From NCBI GenBank assembly GCA_020851795.1, contig JADZCA010000010.1:62001-126000 (forward strand): a DNA stretch of 64,000 nt, given 5' to 3'. The position numbers and the translations under genes were made by a program. The notes under the pieces were generated by a model, which had not been told where the DNA came from, searched no databases, and saw only the letters and a list, made by a program, of their open reading frames with translations. Origin of the DNA: Planctomycetota bacterium (GTDB lineage: Bacteria; Planctomycetota; PLA2; JAEUHO01). This document shows positions 1 to 8,692 of this stretch, piece by piece. Each line of letters opens with the position of its first letter. The stretch's first letter is position 1.

Positions 1-1174
1 CGAGCCCCTCCTCGGCGCGCGCGAGCTCGGCGGGGTCGTCGTCGCGCGCGCGACGGGCGCGCAGCGCGGAGAGGAGCTGACGCGCGCGGCCGGTGTCGCC
101 CGTCGCGAGCGCGAGGCGCCCGCACGCGTCGAGGGCGCCGACGTCCTCCGCGGCGACGCCGTCGTCGCCGCCCAGCGCGGTGCACGCGTCGTCGAGCCGC
201 CGCGCCGCCTCGCCCAGCGAACCGGCCGTCGCGTGCGCGAGGCCGAGGCCCGCCTCCGTGCGCGCCGCGTCCTGCGCGTCGCCGAGCGCGGCCAGCTCGC
301 GCACCGCGACGAGGAGCCGTCCGGTGCCCGTCTCGACGTCGCCCGCCGCCACGTCGGCCTCGCCGAGCCGGGCGAGCGCCCGCGCGGCGTCGCCCCGGCG
401 GCCCAGCCGCTGCGCGAGCTCGAGCGCGGCGCGCGCGTGGGCCCTCGTCGTGCGCAGCTGCTCGAGCGACCAGCCCGCGGCCGCGAGGTCGAGGTGCGCG
501 GCGAGCTCGTCCTCCGCGCGCCCACGGAGGCGCTCGACGACGACCCGGCGCTCCCACGGCGGGAGCGCGAGGGCCGGGCGGCCGACCGCCACGAACGTCG
601 CCCCGGCCGCGTGCAGGCACACGGCCTCGAGGCGCAGCCAGCCGACGCGGCGCGCGGTCTCGGCCGCCTCCGCCAGCGCGCTCGCGTCTCCGGGCGCGCG
701 GGTCGTGGCCTGCGTCGCGCGTGCGGACACCCACGTCGCGTACGCGCTCAGCACCCGCGACGCGCGCACCGCGGGCACCGAGAGCGCCGCGGCGGCGGCG
801 ACGGGGTCGGCGTCCTCGGCCGCGTCGAACGCCACGCGCGCCGCCGCCGCCGCGCGGGCCGTCGTCGGGTCGTCGGGCAGGCTCGCCACGAAGACGGCGA
901 GACCGTCGAAGTCCGGTCCCCGGCCCGCGCCCGCCCACGCGGCCGCGGCGTCGGCGCGGTCGTCGCCGACGAGCGCCAGCGCCACCACCCACGGGTCGGG
1001 CCCGTCGGCGGAGACGAGCGCGTCGAGCCGCGCGCGGTCGTGCGCCGTCGTGGCGCGGGCCGCGGCCTCGACGACCGCCGACACCGAGGTCGGGCGACGC
1101 GGGAGCCCCTCCGCGCGCGCGGTCGTCGGGACCGCGGCAGCGAACGCGACCGTCCAGAGCAGGACTCGTCGCAT
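1..1174 (-). CDS. Secreted TPR-like helical repeat protein (partial, C-terminus beyond window)
   Basis: An open frame runs leftwards from an ATG at 1174-1172 off the window edge, about 391 codons without a stop. The first 21 residues (MRRVLLWTVAFAAAVPTTARA) form a signal peptide, so the protein is exported. The rest is alanine-rich and helical, with TPR-like units around residues 230-370 (for example AHARAALELAQRLGRRGDAA and LGLAHATAGSLGEAARRLDDA). TPR arrays mediate protein contacts; in planctomycetes and cyanobacteria such N-termini often precede a CHAT peptidase domain, but the deciding C-terminus is outside the window. The gene is divergent from the zinc peptidase gene, with 264 bp between the starts. 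Confidence 0.7.
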   Translation of the reverse strand, partial: MRRVLLWTVAFAAAVPTTARAEGLPRRPTSVSAVVEAAARATTAHDRARLDALVSADGPDPWVVALALVGDDRADAAAAWAGAGRGPDFDGLAVFVASLPDDPTTARAAAAARVAFDAAEDADPVAAAAALSVPAVRASRVLSAYATWVSARATQATTRAPGDASALAEAAETARRVGWLRLEAVCLHAAGATFVAVGRPALALPPWERRVVVERLRGRAEDELAAHLDLAAAGWSLEQLRTTRAHARAALELAQRLGRRGDAARALARLGEADVAAGDVETGTGRLLVAVRELAALGDAQDAARTEAGLGLAHATAGSLGEAARRLDDACTALGGDDGVAAEDVGALDACGRLALATGDTGRARQLLSALRARRARDDDPAELARAEEGL

Positions 1175-1438
1175 CGCGTCTTCCTCTACCGAGATTGTAG
1201 GCCTGCAACCCTCCTCTCGCGCGGCGTCCCCGAGCGGCCCGGGCCCGGTCCGGGGGCCGGGCGGGTGCCGGTCCGGCGCGCCCGCTCGCGCGCCCACGGC
1301 GGGTGCGCCGGGCGACGGCCGCGGCGCCGCGCCGGCGGGACGCCCGCGACCGGTCGGCTCCGCGGTTGTGCGGCGTCGGCGCTTCGGGTACCCCGGCGTC
1401 GGCGCGCAGTCGTCCGACGGCGCCGACAGGAGGTCGTG
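1175..1438. promoter_or_regulatory. Divergent intergenic region between TPR protein and zinc peptidase genes
   Basis: These 264 bp lie between two divergent starts and must hold promoters for both. The only AT-richer patch is near 1175-1205 (CTCTACCGAGATTGTAGG). A strong Shine-Dalgarno (AGGAGGT, 1428-1434 region) precedes the right-hand gene. No convincing -35/-10 pair was identified. Confidence 0.35.
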
Positions 1439-2311
1439 ATGCGTTGGCAGGAGGGTCGCCGCAGCGAGAACGTCGAGGACCGGCGCCGGGCCTCGGTCGG
1501 GCCCGTCGTGGGCGGGGGCGTCGGCGTCCTCGTGGTCGGGCTGATCGCACTGTTCCTCACGGGCGACCCGTCGGCGCTGCTGCGCGGCCTCGCGGGCGGT
1601 GGCGATCCGGGCGCGCCCGCGGCGTCCGGCGCGCCGACCAGCGCCGCCGAAGACCAGCTCGTCGATTTCGTCAAGGTCGTCCTCGGCGACACCGAGGACG
1701 TCTGGAACGAGCAGTTCCGGCGCATGGGCAAGCGCTACGAGGAGCCCAAGCTCGTCGTCTTCCGCGGGCAGGTGCGTTCGGCCTGCGGCCTCGCCGACGC
1801 GGCGATGGGGCCCTTCTACTGCCCGGGCGACCGGCAGGTCTACATCGACCTCGCGTTCTACGACGAGCTGCGGCGGCGCTTCCGCGCGCCGGGCGACTTC
1901 GCGCAGGCGTACGTGGTCGCGCACGAGGTCGGGCACCACGTGCAGAACCTGCTCGGCATCTCCGACCGCGTGCACGAGGCGCGCGGGAAGGTGAGCCAGG
2001 CCGAGTACAACCGCCTGTCGGTGCGGCTCGAGCTCCAGGCCGACTTCCTCGCCGGCGTGTGGGCGCACCACGCGCAGAAGGCCCGCGGCGTCCTCGAGTC
2101 GGGCGACCTCGAGGAGGCGATCACCGCGGCGAACGCGATCGGCGACGACACGCTGCAGCGGCAGTCCCGCGGGACGGTGGTGCCCGACTCGTTCACCCAC
2201 GGCACGTCCGCGCAGCGCGTCGCGTGGTTCCGCCACGGGTTCCGCACCGGCGACTTCGCGCAGGGGAACACGTTCGACGAGGAGCAGTTCCGGCGCGTGG
2301 ACCCGCGCTGA
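1439..2311 (+). CDS. Neutral zinc metallopeptidase, YpfJ family, membrane-anchored
   Basis: This is a 290-residue member of the YpfJ/PF04228 putative neutral zinc metallopeptidase family. The start is the ATG at 1439, preceded by AGGAGGT; a longer open frame upstream is not coding. Residues 1-20 are polar (MRWQEGRRSENVEDRR, the family-typical opening), followed by one membrane segment near residues 22-42. The catalytic motif HEVGHH lies near residue 162, and a downstream glutamate-rich segment (LELQADFLAG) supplies the expected third ligand region. The peptidase body should sit outside the membrane. The substrate is unknown for the family. It ends 31 bp before cardiolipin synthase on the same strand, so the two may be co-transcribed. 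Confidence 0.9.
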   Translation: MRWQEGRRSENVEDRRRASVGPVVGGGVGVLVVGLIALFLTGDPSALLRGLAGGGDPGAPAASGAPTSAAEDQLVDFVKVVLGDTEDVWNEQFRRMGKRYEEPKLVVFRGQVRSACGLADAAMGPFYCPGDRQVYIDLAFYDELRRRFRAPGDFAQAYVVAHEVGHHVQNLLGISDRVHEARGKVSQAEYNRLSVRLELQADFLAGVWAHHAQKARGVLESGDLEEAITAANAIGDDTLQRQSRGTVVPDSFTHGTSAQRVAWFRHGFRTGDFAQGNTFDEEQFRRVDPR

Positions 2312-2342
2312 CGCGTCGCGCCCGCGCCGCCCGGAGGACCCC

Positions 2343-3779
2343 GTGACGCCGACCGTGGCGCTCGTCCCGTGGTGGGTGTGGCCCGCCGCCCACCTCGCGG
2401 TCTGCACGGCGGCGGCGCTGGTGCTCCCACGGCGGCGCTCACCGCAGGCCGCCTCCGCGTGGCTCCTGCTGATCTTCCTCGCGCCGTGGCTCGGGGTGCC
2501 GCTCTTCCTCCTCGTCGGGCGTGTGGGGCCGTCGCGGCGCACCCGCAAGGCGATGGCGATGCTGCCCGGTCGCGCCGCGCGCGCCGCCGAGCGGTTGCTC
2601 GCCCACGTCGAGGCCCACGACCCCTTCGACGGCCAGGGCGTGCACCCCACCGCCGCGCTGGCCTCGCGGCTCGGGCACTTCCGCCCGCTGCGCGGCAACG
2701 CGGTGGAGGTGGTCGCGGACTACGACGCGGCGGTGGACGGCCTCGTCGCCGACATCGACGCGGCGCGCGACCACGTCCACCTCCTCTACTACATCTTCGC
2801 CGGCGACCGCACCGGCCGCCGCGTCGGCGAGGCGCTGCTGCGGGCGCGCGAGCGCGGCGTGGCGTGCCGCGTGCTCGCCGACGCGGTGGGGTCGCGCGCC
2901 GACGGCCGGGCGTGGGTGCGCGAGCTCTCGCGCCGCGGCGTGGACGCGGTGCTCGTCGCGCCGGTGAAGTTCCGCCGCATGTTCTTCCGGCGCCCCGACC
3001 ACCGAAACCACCGCAAGATCGCGGTCGTGGACGGCCGGGTCGCGTGGACGGGGTCGCAGAACGTGGTGGACGCCGACCTCGGCGGGGGCCTGCGCTGCGA
3101 GGACCTCGTCGTGCGCCTGGGCGGCCCGGTGGTCGTCGCGCTGCAGTACGTCTTCCTCGCCGACTGGTGGCTCGCGCGCGGCGAGATGCTCGACGCGGCG
3201 CGCCACCTCCCGCCGCCGGTGCCCGCCGGCGACGTGGTCGCGCAGGCGCTGCCGAGCGGCCCCACCTTCGCCGCGGACTCGTTCCAGTGGGTGCTCGTGG
3301 ACCTGCTCCACCGCGCCCGGGAGCGCGCGGTGGTGGTGTCGCCCTACTTCGTGCCCGACGCGCCGATCCTGCAGGCGCTCGGCGCGGCCGCCGCGCGCGG
3401 CGTGGACGTCCGCGTCGTGGTCCCCAAGCGCAGCGACCAGGTGGGCATCGGGCTGGCGGTGGAGTCGTACTTCGAGGACCTGGCCGAGCACGGCGTCCAC
3501 GTGCACCGCTACCTGCCGGCGTTCCTGCACGCCAAGCACATGACGGTGGACGACGAGGTCGCCGTCGTCGGCTCGAGCAACGTGGACGTGCGCTCCTTCG
3601 CGCTCAACGACGAGATCACGCTCGTGGTCTACGACCGCGCGGTCGCGCGGCGCCTGCGCGCCGAGGAGGACCGCTACCTCGCGGCGTCGGAGGAGCTCGA
3701 CCTCGACGCGTGGGAGCAGCGCGGGCCGGGGCGGAGGGTCCTCCAGAGCGTCGCCCGCCTCTTCACGCCCATCCTCTGA
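2343..3779 (+). CDS. cls: Cardiolipin synthase (phospholipase D family)
   Basis: This 478-residue protein has the usual cardiolipin synthase layout: two N-terminal membrane helices (residues about 5-27 and 38-58) followed by two phospholipase D domains. Both HxKx4D catalytic motifs are visible: HRKIAVVD near residue 222 and HAKHMTVDD near residue 398, each followed by a G-S-x-N segment. The enzyme condenses two phosphatidylglycerols, or phosphatidylglycerol with CDP-diacylglycerol, into cardiolipin at the inner membrane. Start is GTG at 2343 after GGAGGACCCC. It converges on the cytochrome gene, with a terminator hairpin between them. Confidence 0.93.
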   Translation: MTPTVALVPWWVWPAAHLAVCTAAALVLPRRRSPQAASAWLLLIFLAPWLGVPLFLLVGRVGPSRRTRKAMAMLPGRAARAAERLLAHVEAHDPFDGQGVHPTAALASRLGHFRPLRGNAVEVVADYDAAVDGLVADIDAARDHVHLLYYIFAGDRTGRRVGEALLRARERGVACRVLADAVGSRADGRAWVRELSRRGVDAVLVAPVKFRRMFFRRPDHRNHRKIAVVDGRVAWTGSQNVVDADLGGGLRCEDLVVRLGGPVVVALQYVFLADWWLARGEMLDAARHLPPPVPAGDVVAQALPSGPTFAADSFQWVLVDLLHRARERAVVVSPYFVPDAPILQALGAAAARGVDVRVVVPKRSDQVGIGLAVESYFEDLAEHGVHVHRYLPAFLHAKHMTVDDEVAVVGSSNVDVRSFALNDEITLVVYDRAVARRLRAEEDRYLAASEELDLDAWEQRGPGRRVLQSVARLFTPIL

Positions 3780-3829
3780 CGCACGCCAGCCGCCGCGGGC
3801 GTCGTCTGACGCGTCCGTCTCCGCCCCTG

Positions 3830-3856
3830 AGGATCCCGTCCCTTGGACGGGATCCT
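3830..3856. terminator. Perfect hairpin between convergent cls and cytochrome genes
   Basis: A 12-bp perfect inverted repeat (AGGATCCCGTCC, 3-nt loop, GGACGGGATCCT) sits between two convergent genes. It has no T-run, so it would act as a hairpin-only, bidirectional terminator. Its right end covers most of the cytochrome stop codon (TAG at 3857-3855). Confidence 0.7.
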
Positions 3857-5603
3857 ACGGCTTGCCGTGGCAGCGGTTGCAGCCGATGCGGTCGCCCTTC
3901 TTGATGTTGCCCCACGGACGGTCGGCGTGCGCGACCGAGAGGTCGGTGCCGTCGAGCGTCGCGCCGTGGCAGGCCTTGCAGCTGCTGTTGTAGTAGCGCT
4001 CGTGCCCGCCGTTGGCCCAGCGCGAGTCGCCCACGGGGTGCATGCCGTGCGGGCCGCCCGTCCCCATCGGCGCGCCGTTGCTGCCGTGGCACGTCGCGCA
4101 CTCGACCAGCACGCCGTCGTGGCCCTGGAGCTGGCGCGCCGCGACGTTGTCGTTCGCCGCGGGGTCGGCCACGGGCCACTCGGCGTGCGTGCTGCCGTGG
4201 CACGCTTGGCAGAGCAGCCCGCCGTGCCCCTTGCTGAAGCGGTAGAGCGTGCGCGGGTTCTCCGCGAAGCGCGAGGTCGTGGCCGCGATCGGCGACGCCG
4301 CCGCGTCGCCCGTCTTCCACGCCTGGCGCAGCCGGACGCCGTCGGCGGCGAGGACGTAGCCGGTCCCCGACAGGTGCGACGTCGCGTCGCCGGTGTGGCA
4401 CGACTGGCAGCGCGGCAGGTCGGTCCACGCGCGGCGCGCCGCGCCGTCGGCGGCGCCGTCGAGGCTCCCGCCCGCGGCCAGCGCCGTCTCGCCCGCCACC
4501 GCCTTCATGTCGCCGTGGCAGTCCTTGCACTCCATGCCGGCCGTGATCATCGGGCCGCGGGCGCACTGGGTGACCGCGCCGGGGTGGCACTGGTAGCACG
4601 CCGCGGCCGCGCCGCCGGGCAGGAAGTCGTGCTTGCGGTGGATCGCGCGCGAGAACCACGGGAACACCTTCTGCGCGCCCTGCGGGCCCGCGCCCGTGAG
4701 GTCGAGCGCCGGCGAGTAGTGGCAGCTCGCGCAGAGCACCGGGCGCGAGCCGAAGAGGTTGGTGCCCTTCTCCTTGTCGTGGAGCTTGAGCACGTTCTCC
4801 TTCGCCTGCACCTCGAGGTCGGTCGCCGTGGACCACGTGACGTCGGTGCGCGACGCCGCGGTCCCGCCGGTGCGGTGGCAGGTGCGGCACTCGGTCTCCT
4901 GCGCGACCGGGACGACCACGTCGAGCGAGGCGAGCGCCGCGCCCGTGCTCGCGTCCGTCGCGGCCACGCGCATCAGCGGGTACGGGTTGGTCGTGCCCCC
5001 GTCGTCGGTGGGGGTGATGGGGATCCCCGCGGCCGCGTACCACCGCGCCGCGGCGTCCCAGGTGAACGCCTGCGGCCCCTTGGGGGTCGCGTCGTCGGGC
5101 ATGTAGAGCCCGGTCAGGCCCTGTCCCGGCGCGAGCGAGGCGCCGTACGCCGCCGACGCCCACGTCCAGAAGTCGGTCTTGCCGACGCTCTTGCGGTTGA
5201 TCGAGCCCGTCGCGTCGGCCACCGCCGCGTAGGTCACGCGCGCGCTGGCCGAGTCGAGCAGCACGGGGCCCGACGCCGTGCGCCGCACGACCTGCGCGCG
5301 CACGACGTTGAAGGGGGGCAGGATCGAGAACGTCGCGAACTCGCGGTCCATGCAGTGCATGCCGAGGTCGTTGGCCGCGAGCACGACCGCGCCGCTCGCC
5401 GGGGTCGGCGTGCCCCCGCCACCACCGCCGCTCCCGCCGTCGTCGTCATCGTCGTCGTCGCCCTCGTCGTCGTCCTCCCCGCCGCCGCCTCCGGCGGCAC
5501 CGCCCGCGCCGCACGCGACCAGCGTCCCCGCGACGGGGAAGGCGGCGGCGAGCACGAGGACGAGCGAGCGCAGGCGCAGGACGAGCGGGGACGGTGCGGT
5601 CAC
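3855..5603 (-). CDS. Nine-haem c-type cytochrome lipoprotein
   Basis: This 582-residue exported protein carries nine CxxCH haem c motifs: CRTCH, CASCH, CYQCH, CKDCH, CQSCH, CQACH, CATCH, CKACH and CNRCH, the last close to the C-terminus. Start is GTG at 5603. The N-terminus is a lipoprotein signal with lipobox LVAC near residue 31, followed by a low-complexity Gly/Asp linker (acidic run near residues 42-53) that would tether the haem domain to a membrane. A segment NDLGMHC near residue 79 is a conserved opening in related multihaem proteins. A role in periplasmic or outer-surface electron transfer is inferred. No oxidoreductase partner is adjacent, so the electron acceptor cannot be named. 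Confidence 0.88.
   Translation of the reverse strand: MTAPSPLVLRLRSLVLVLAAAFPVAGTLVACGAGGAAGGGGGEDDDEGDDDDDDDGGSGGGGGGTPTPASGAVVLAANDLGMHCMDREFATFSILPPFNVVRAQVVRRTASGPVLLDSASARVTYAAVADATGSINRKSVGKTDFWTWASAAYGASLAPGQGLTGLYMPDDATPKGPQAFTWDAAARWYAAAGIPITPTDDGGTTNPYPLMRVAATDASTGAALASLDVVVPVAQETECRTCHRTGGTAASRTDVTWSTATDLEVQAKENVLKLHDKEKGTNLFGSRPVLCASCHYSPALDLTGAGPQGAQKVFPWFSRAIHRKHDFLPGGAAAACYQCHPGAVTQCARGPMITAGMECKDCHGDMKAVAGETALAAGGSLDGAADGAARRAWTDLPRCQSCHTGDATSHLSGTGYVLAADGVRLRQAWKTGDAAASPIAATTSRFAENPRTLYRFSKGHGGLLCQACHGSTHAEWPVADPAANDNVAARQLQGHDGVLVECATCHGSNGAPMGTGGPHGMHPVGDSRWANGGHERYYNSSCKACHGATLDGTDLSVAHADRPWGNIKKGDRIGCNRCHGKP
5436..5478. repeat. GTC/GTCATC trinucleotide-rich tract within the cytochrome gene
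   Basis: This imperfect run of CGTCGTCGT triplets, read on the minus strand, encodes the Asp-rich linker of the cytochrome lipoprotein. It is a low-complexity coding repeat and could vary in length by slippage. Confidence 0.7.
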
Positions 5604-5761
5604 GGGCGGGCTCCGCGGGACGCGCGGCGCGTCCCGTCGCCCGTGCAGAGTCGGCTCGACGCGCTTCGGATGCGAGCGGGCGCGGAGAGCGCGCGCTGCG
5701 AGCGGTTCTCAGAATCACCCTCGACGAGCGACGACGTCCACGAGCGTCGTGCGGCGGACGG

Positions 5762-7261
5762 TCACCGCACGATGAGCGGGCGACAGTCGGGACACACGCC
5801 GTGCGTGACCGGCAGCGCGTCGGAGGGCGCGAGCAGGTGACCCACGGGCCACCACCGCCCGCCGCGGTCGCGCACGCGCAGGCACCACGCGCACACGGTC
5901 GTGAGGCCGCCGGTCGAGGCGGCCACCGACTGCGGCAGCGTGCCCGCCGCAGCCGCCGCCTCGATGCGGGTCCGCAGCTGCGCGGCGAACGCGCGGTGGC
6001 GTGCGAGCGCGCGGGCCCGGTGCTCGGCGAGCGCGGCGCGGTCGTCGTCGGTGGGCTGCGCGAGCGAGACCAGCCCGTCGGTCGCGCGCTCGAGCTCGTG
6101 CAGCCGCTCGAACGCCGCGTCCGCGGCGACGCGGAACGCCTCGGTCCCGATCGCGGGGTCGAGGTCGCGGTCGCCCACGAGCCGTCCGAGGGCCTCGGCG
6201 GCGAGGAGCCGCTGCGCGGGGCCCACGCCCTTGCGGTCGCCGAGCGCGCCGAGCAGCTCGGCCGCGCGACGCTCCGCCTCGGCGCGCTCGCCGCGCAGCG
6301 CGTGCAGCGCCACCGTCATCTCGACGAACGCGAGGTGGCGCGTCGCGTCCGCGGCCCGCGGCGGAGGCGTGGCGTCGAGCTGCGTCGCCATCGTGGCGAC
6401 GTCCCCCTCCGCACGTGCCAGTCGCAGGCGCGTCGCCGTGACGGCGGCGGGAAGATGCCCGTGTCGCCCGTCCTCGTCGCGGTGCTCGGCCTCGGCGAGC
6501 GCGAGGTGCGCGCGCGCGACCTCGAGGCGGCCCGCGTCGACCGCGGCGCGCGCGACGAGCAGGTACGCGTGGAAGCGGGCGCGCCGTGCGTCGGTGGGCG
6601 GCATCGCGTCGGCCGACGCGCGGACGCGGGGCAGGTGCGCGAGCAGGCGGTCCACGTCCCCGAGCGAGAACCACGCGCGGGCCACGGCGGCGGCGACGTG
6701 GGCCCGGTCCACCGCGGTCACGTCCGTCGCGCGGTCCACGAGCCGGTCCGCGCGGCGGGCGGCCAGCAGCGCTTCGGTCTCGCGGCGCTCGAAGGCGTAG
6801 GACGCCGCGAGCGACGTCCACGCCATCACCTCGAGGCGCGTGCCGCGCCCGTGCGCGTGCGCGAGCACCGAGGCGAGGCCTCGCTGGGCGACGTCGGCGC
6901 GCCCGTCGTGCAGGTCGCACTCGGCGAGCAGCAGCGCCGCGAACGCCGCGGCGTCGCCTCCCGCGCGCCGCGCCACCTCGGCGAACCGGCGGGTGACGCC
7001 GTCGCGGTCGGGGTCCTCGTCCACCATCCACACCGCGCGCGCGAGGGCCTGCGGCCCGTCCCGCGCGCGATCGACCAGCGTCCGGTAGGTCGTCAGCGCC
7101 CGCCACGACCCGTCGTCGCCGGCGCCCCGGACGGCGTCGGCTTGCGCGAGCAGCGCGTCCTGCGCGGCCGGGTCGAGGGCGCGCACGGCGGCGCGCCACG
7201 CGGCGCCGAGCTCGCCGGGGGGCGTCTCGGCGAGAGGGCGCAGCGCGGTCATCGCCCGCAT
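5762..7261 (-). CDS. Helical-repeat protein with C-terminal CxxC / HGxCPDC zinc-like tail
   Basis: This 499-residue cytoplasmic protein has no signal peptide or membrane span. Residues 1-430 are Ala/Arg/Leu-rich helices consistent with a TPR-like solenoid. The C-terminal 60 residues contain CAWCLRVRDRGGRWWP and THGVCPDC. This CxxC-x(n)-HGxCPxC pattern is known as a short tail on many bacterial PAS, response-regulator and sigma-regulating proteins, where it probably binds a metal. Here it is joined to a repeat scaffold instead of a sensor domain. The start could be ATG 7261 or ATG 7252; the second has better spacing from GGGAG. The function is unknown; a signalling adaptor is a reasonable guess. 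Confidence 0.7.
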   Translation of the reverse strand: MRAMTALRPLAETPPGELGAAWRAAVRALDPAAQDALLAQADAVRGAGDDGSWRALTTYRTLVDRARDGPQALARAVWMVDEDPDRDGVTRRFAEVARRAGGDAAAFAALLLAECDLHDGRADVAQRGLASVLAHAHGRGTRLEVMAWTSLAASYAFERRETEALLAARRADRLVDRATDVTAVDRAHVAAAVARAWFSLGDVDRLLAHLPRVRASADAMPPTDARRARFHAYLLVARAAVDAGRLEVARAHLALAEAEHRDEDGRHGHLPAAVTATRLRLARAEGDVATMATQLDATPPPRAADATRHLAFVEMTVALHALRGERAEAERRAAELLGALGDRKGVGPAQRLLAAEALGRLVGDRDLDPAIGTEAFRVAADAAFERLHELERATDGLVSLAQPTDDDRAALAEHRARALARHRAFAAQLRTRIEAAAAAGTLPQSVAASTGGLTTVCAWCLRVRDRGGRWWPVGHLLAPSDALPVTHGVCPDCRPLIVR

Positions 7262-7381
7262 GCTCCCACACGGGGAGCCGCGGCCCCCGTCGCGCCACGG
7301 GCGGCCGATCCCCCCGGTTCGGCTCAAGCCCGACGCCCGGACGGTCGAACGTGATTGGGGGCGCCCGAGGAGTTCCCTGCC

Positions 7382-8635
7382 ATGCGCGTGCCCCGTTCGG
7401 TCGTCGTGCTGCGGCTCGCCTGCGTCGCAGCCCTCGCCGCGAGCGCCACGCTCACCGCCGACGCGATGCACCCCGGTCGCGCGTTCTGCCCGCTCGAGGC
7501 GGCCTGCAACCGCGCCAAGCACAGCGCGCTCGGCGCGATCCTCGGCATCCCGACCAGCCTGGTCGGGATCGGCGCGTTCGCGGCGCTCTTCCTCGCGACG
7601 CTGCTCCCGCACGACCTCGCGCGCCGCGTCGCCCGTCCCGCCGCGTGGCTCGCCGGCGCCGCGGGCCTCGGCTTCGTCCTCTACCAGTACTTCGTGCTGG
7701 GCTCGTTCTGCCCGCTCTGCCTCGTCGCCGACCTCTCGGGGCTCGTCGTCGCGGCCGCCGCGTTCGCGTGGGCCAAGGCGCCGGTCCGCCGCAGCAAGAA
7801 GCCGGTGATCGTGGAGGGTGCGGTGGCGCGCCTGCGCTGGCTGGCGCTCGCGCTGCTCGCCGTCGCGGTCCCCCTCCTCTGGCCGGCGCCCGCGGCGCGC
7901 CCGTCGTGGGTCGAGCTGCCCCGCGGCACGGGCGTGGACGTCGCCGCCGAGCTTGCGGCCGCGGAGCCCGAGCCCGCGCCTCCCCCGGCGCCCGTGCCGC
8001 GTCCGGTCGATCCCGAGGTCGTCGCCGACGGGGCCCCGGAGCCCGTCGCCGAGGCCGACGCCGTCCCCGACCTCGCGCCGCCGCCGACCGCCGCGCCGCC
8101 CCCGACGTCCGCGCCGCCGCGCGCGGAGACGCGCACCCCGGCGCCCGTGGCGGCGCCCGCGCCGTCGCCCGAGCGCGCGGCGGTGACGGTCGTCGAGTTC
8201 CTCAACCCCTTCTGCGCGCACTGCCGCGCGACGCACGCGCGGCTCGAGCGCGTGCTCGCCCGGCTCGACGTGCCGGTGCGCCGCCACCGCGTCTACGTCT
8301 GGAACACGCGCGAGCCCCCGCCGTGGGCGCGCGCCTGCGCGTGCGCCGAGAAGCACGGGCTGGGCGACCGGCTCTTCGCCGCGCTGCTCGAGACCGACGA
8401 CCAGGACGCCGGGTCGGTCCGCGCGGCCGCGCAGCGCGCGGGGCTCGACCCGTCCTCGCTCGCGGCCTGCGGCGCGTCGCCGGAGGCGCAGGCCCGCATC
8501 GACCGCGACCGCCGCCTCGTCGCGTCCGCCCGGCTCGAGGGCCTCCCGACGCTCGACATCGGCCGCCGCCGCCTCATGGGCGAGCAGTCCGAGGCCGAGC
8601 TCGAGGACGCGCTGCGCGCCGCGATCGGCCGCTGA
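7382..8635 (+). CDS. VKOR-DsbA fusion: disulfide-generating membrane protein
   Basis: This 417-residue protein starts at ATG 7382. An N-terminal vitamin K epoxide reductase domain (about residues 1-135, four to five membrane helices) carries a CPLEAAC cysteine pair near residue 36 and the catalytic CPLC at residues 110-113. It also has another membrane segment near 155-175. A Pro/Ala-rich periplasmic linker (about 190-265) leads to a thioredoxin/DsbA-like domain with active site CAHC at residues 278-281 and a cis-proline-type LPTLD near 390. VKOR domains reoxidise DsbA-like partners using quinone, so the fusion should catalyse disulfide formation in exported proteins. Such fusions are known; here the many exported cysteine-containing proteins nearby are possible clients. 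Confidence 0.85.
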   Translation: MRVPRSVVVLRLACVAALAASATLTADAMHPGRAFCPLEAACNRAKHSALGAILGIPTSLVGIGAFAALFLATLLPHDLARRVARPAAWLAGAAGLGFVLYQYFVLGSFCPLCLVADLSGLVVAAAAFAWAKAPVRRSKKPVIVEGAVARLRWLALALLAVAVPLLWPAPAARPSWVELPRGTGVDVAAELAAAEPEPAPPPAPVPRPVDPEVVADGAPEPVAEADAVPDLAPPPTAAPPPTSAPPRAETRTPAPVAAPAPSPERAAVTVVEFLNPFCAHCRATHARLERVLARLDVPVRRHRVYVWNTREPPPWARACACAEKHGLGDRLFAALLETDDQDAGSVRAAAQRAGLDPSSLAACGASPEAQARIDRDRRLVASARLEGLPTLDIGRRRLMGEQSEAELEDALRAAIGR

Positions 8636-8640
8636 CCGGC

Positions 8641-8680
8641 CGGAGCCTCGCGCGTCCTGCGCGCGACGCCAGGGGCTCCG
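8641..8680. terminator. Nested hairpin between convergent VKOR and PLD genes
   Basis: An outer arm CGGAGCC/GGCTCCG encloses a perfect inner stem TCGCGCG-tcctg-CGCGCGA. It fills the 57-bp gap between two convergent stops and is likely a bidirectional terminator without a T-tract. Confidence 0.6.
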
Positions 8681-8692
8681 GACCTCGACCCG

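Noticed and set aside
5436..5478. Tandem repeat of possible regulatory function
   Set aside because: It simply encodes the Asp-rich linker of the cytochrome lipoprotein.
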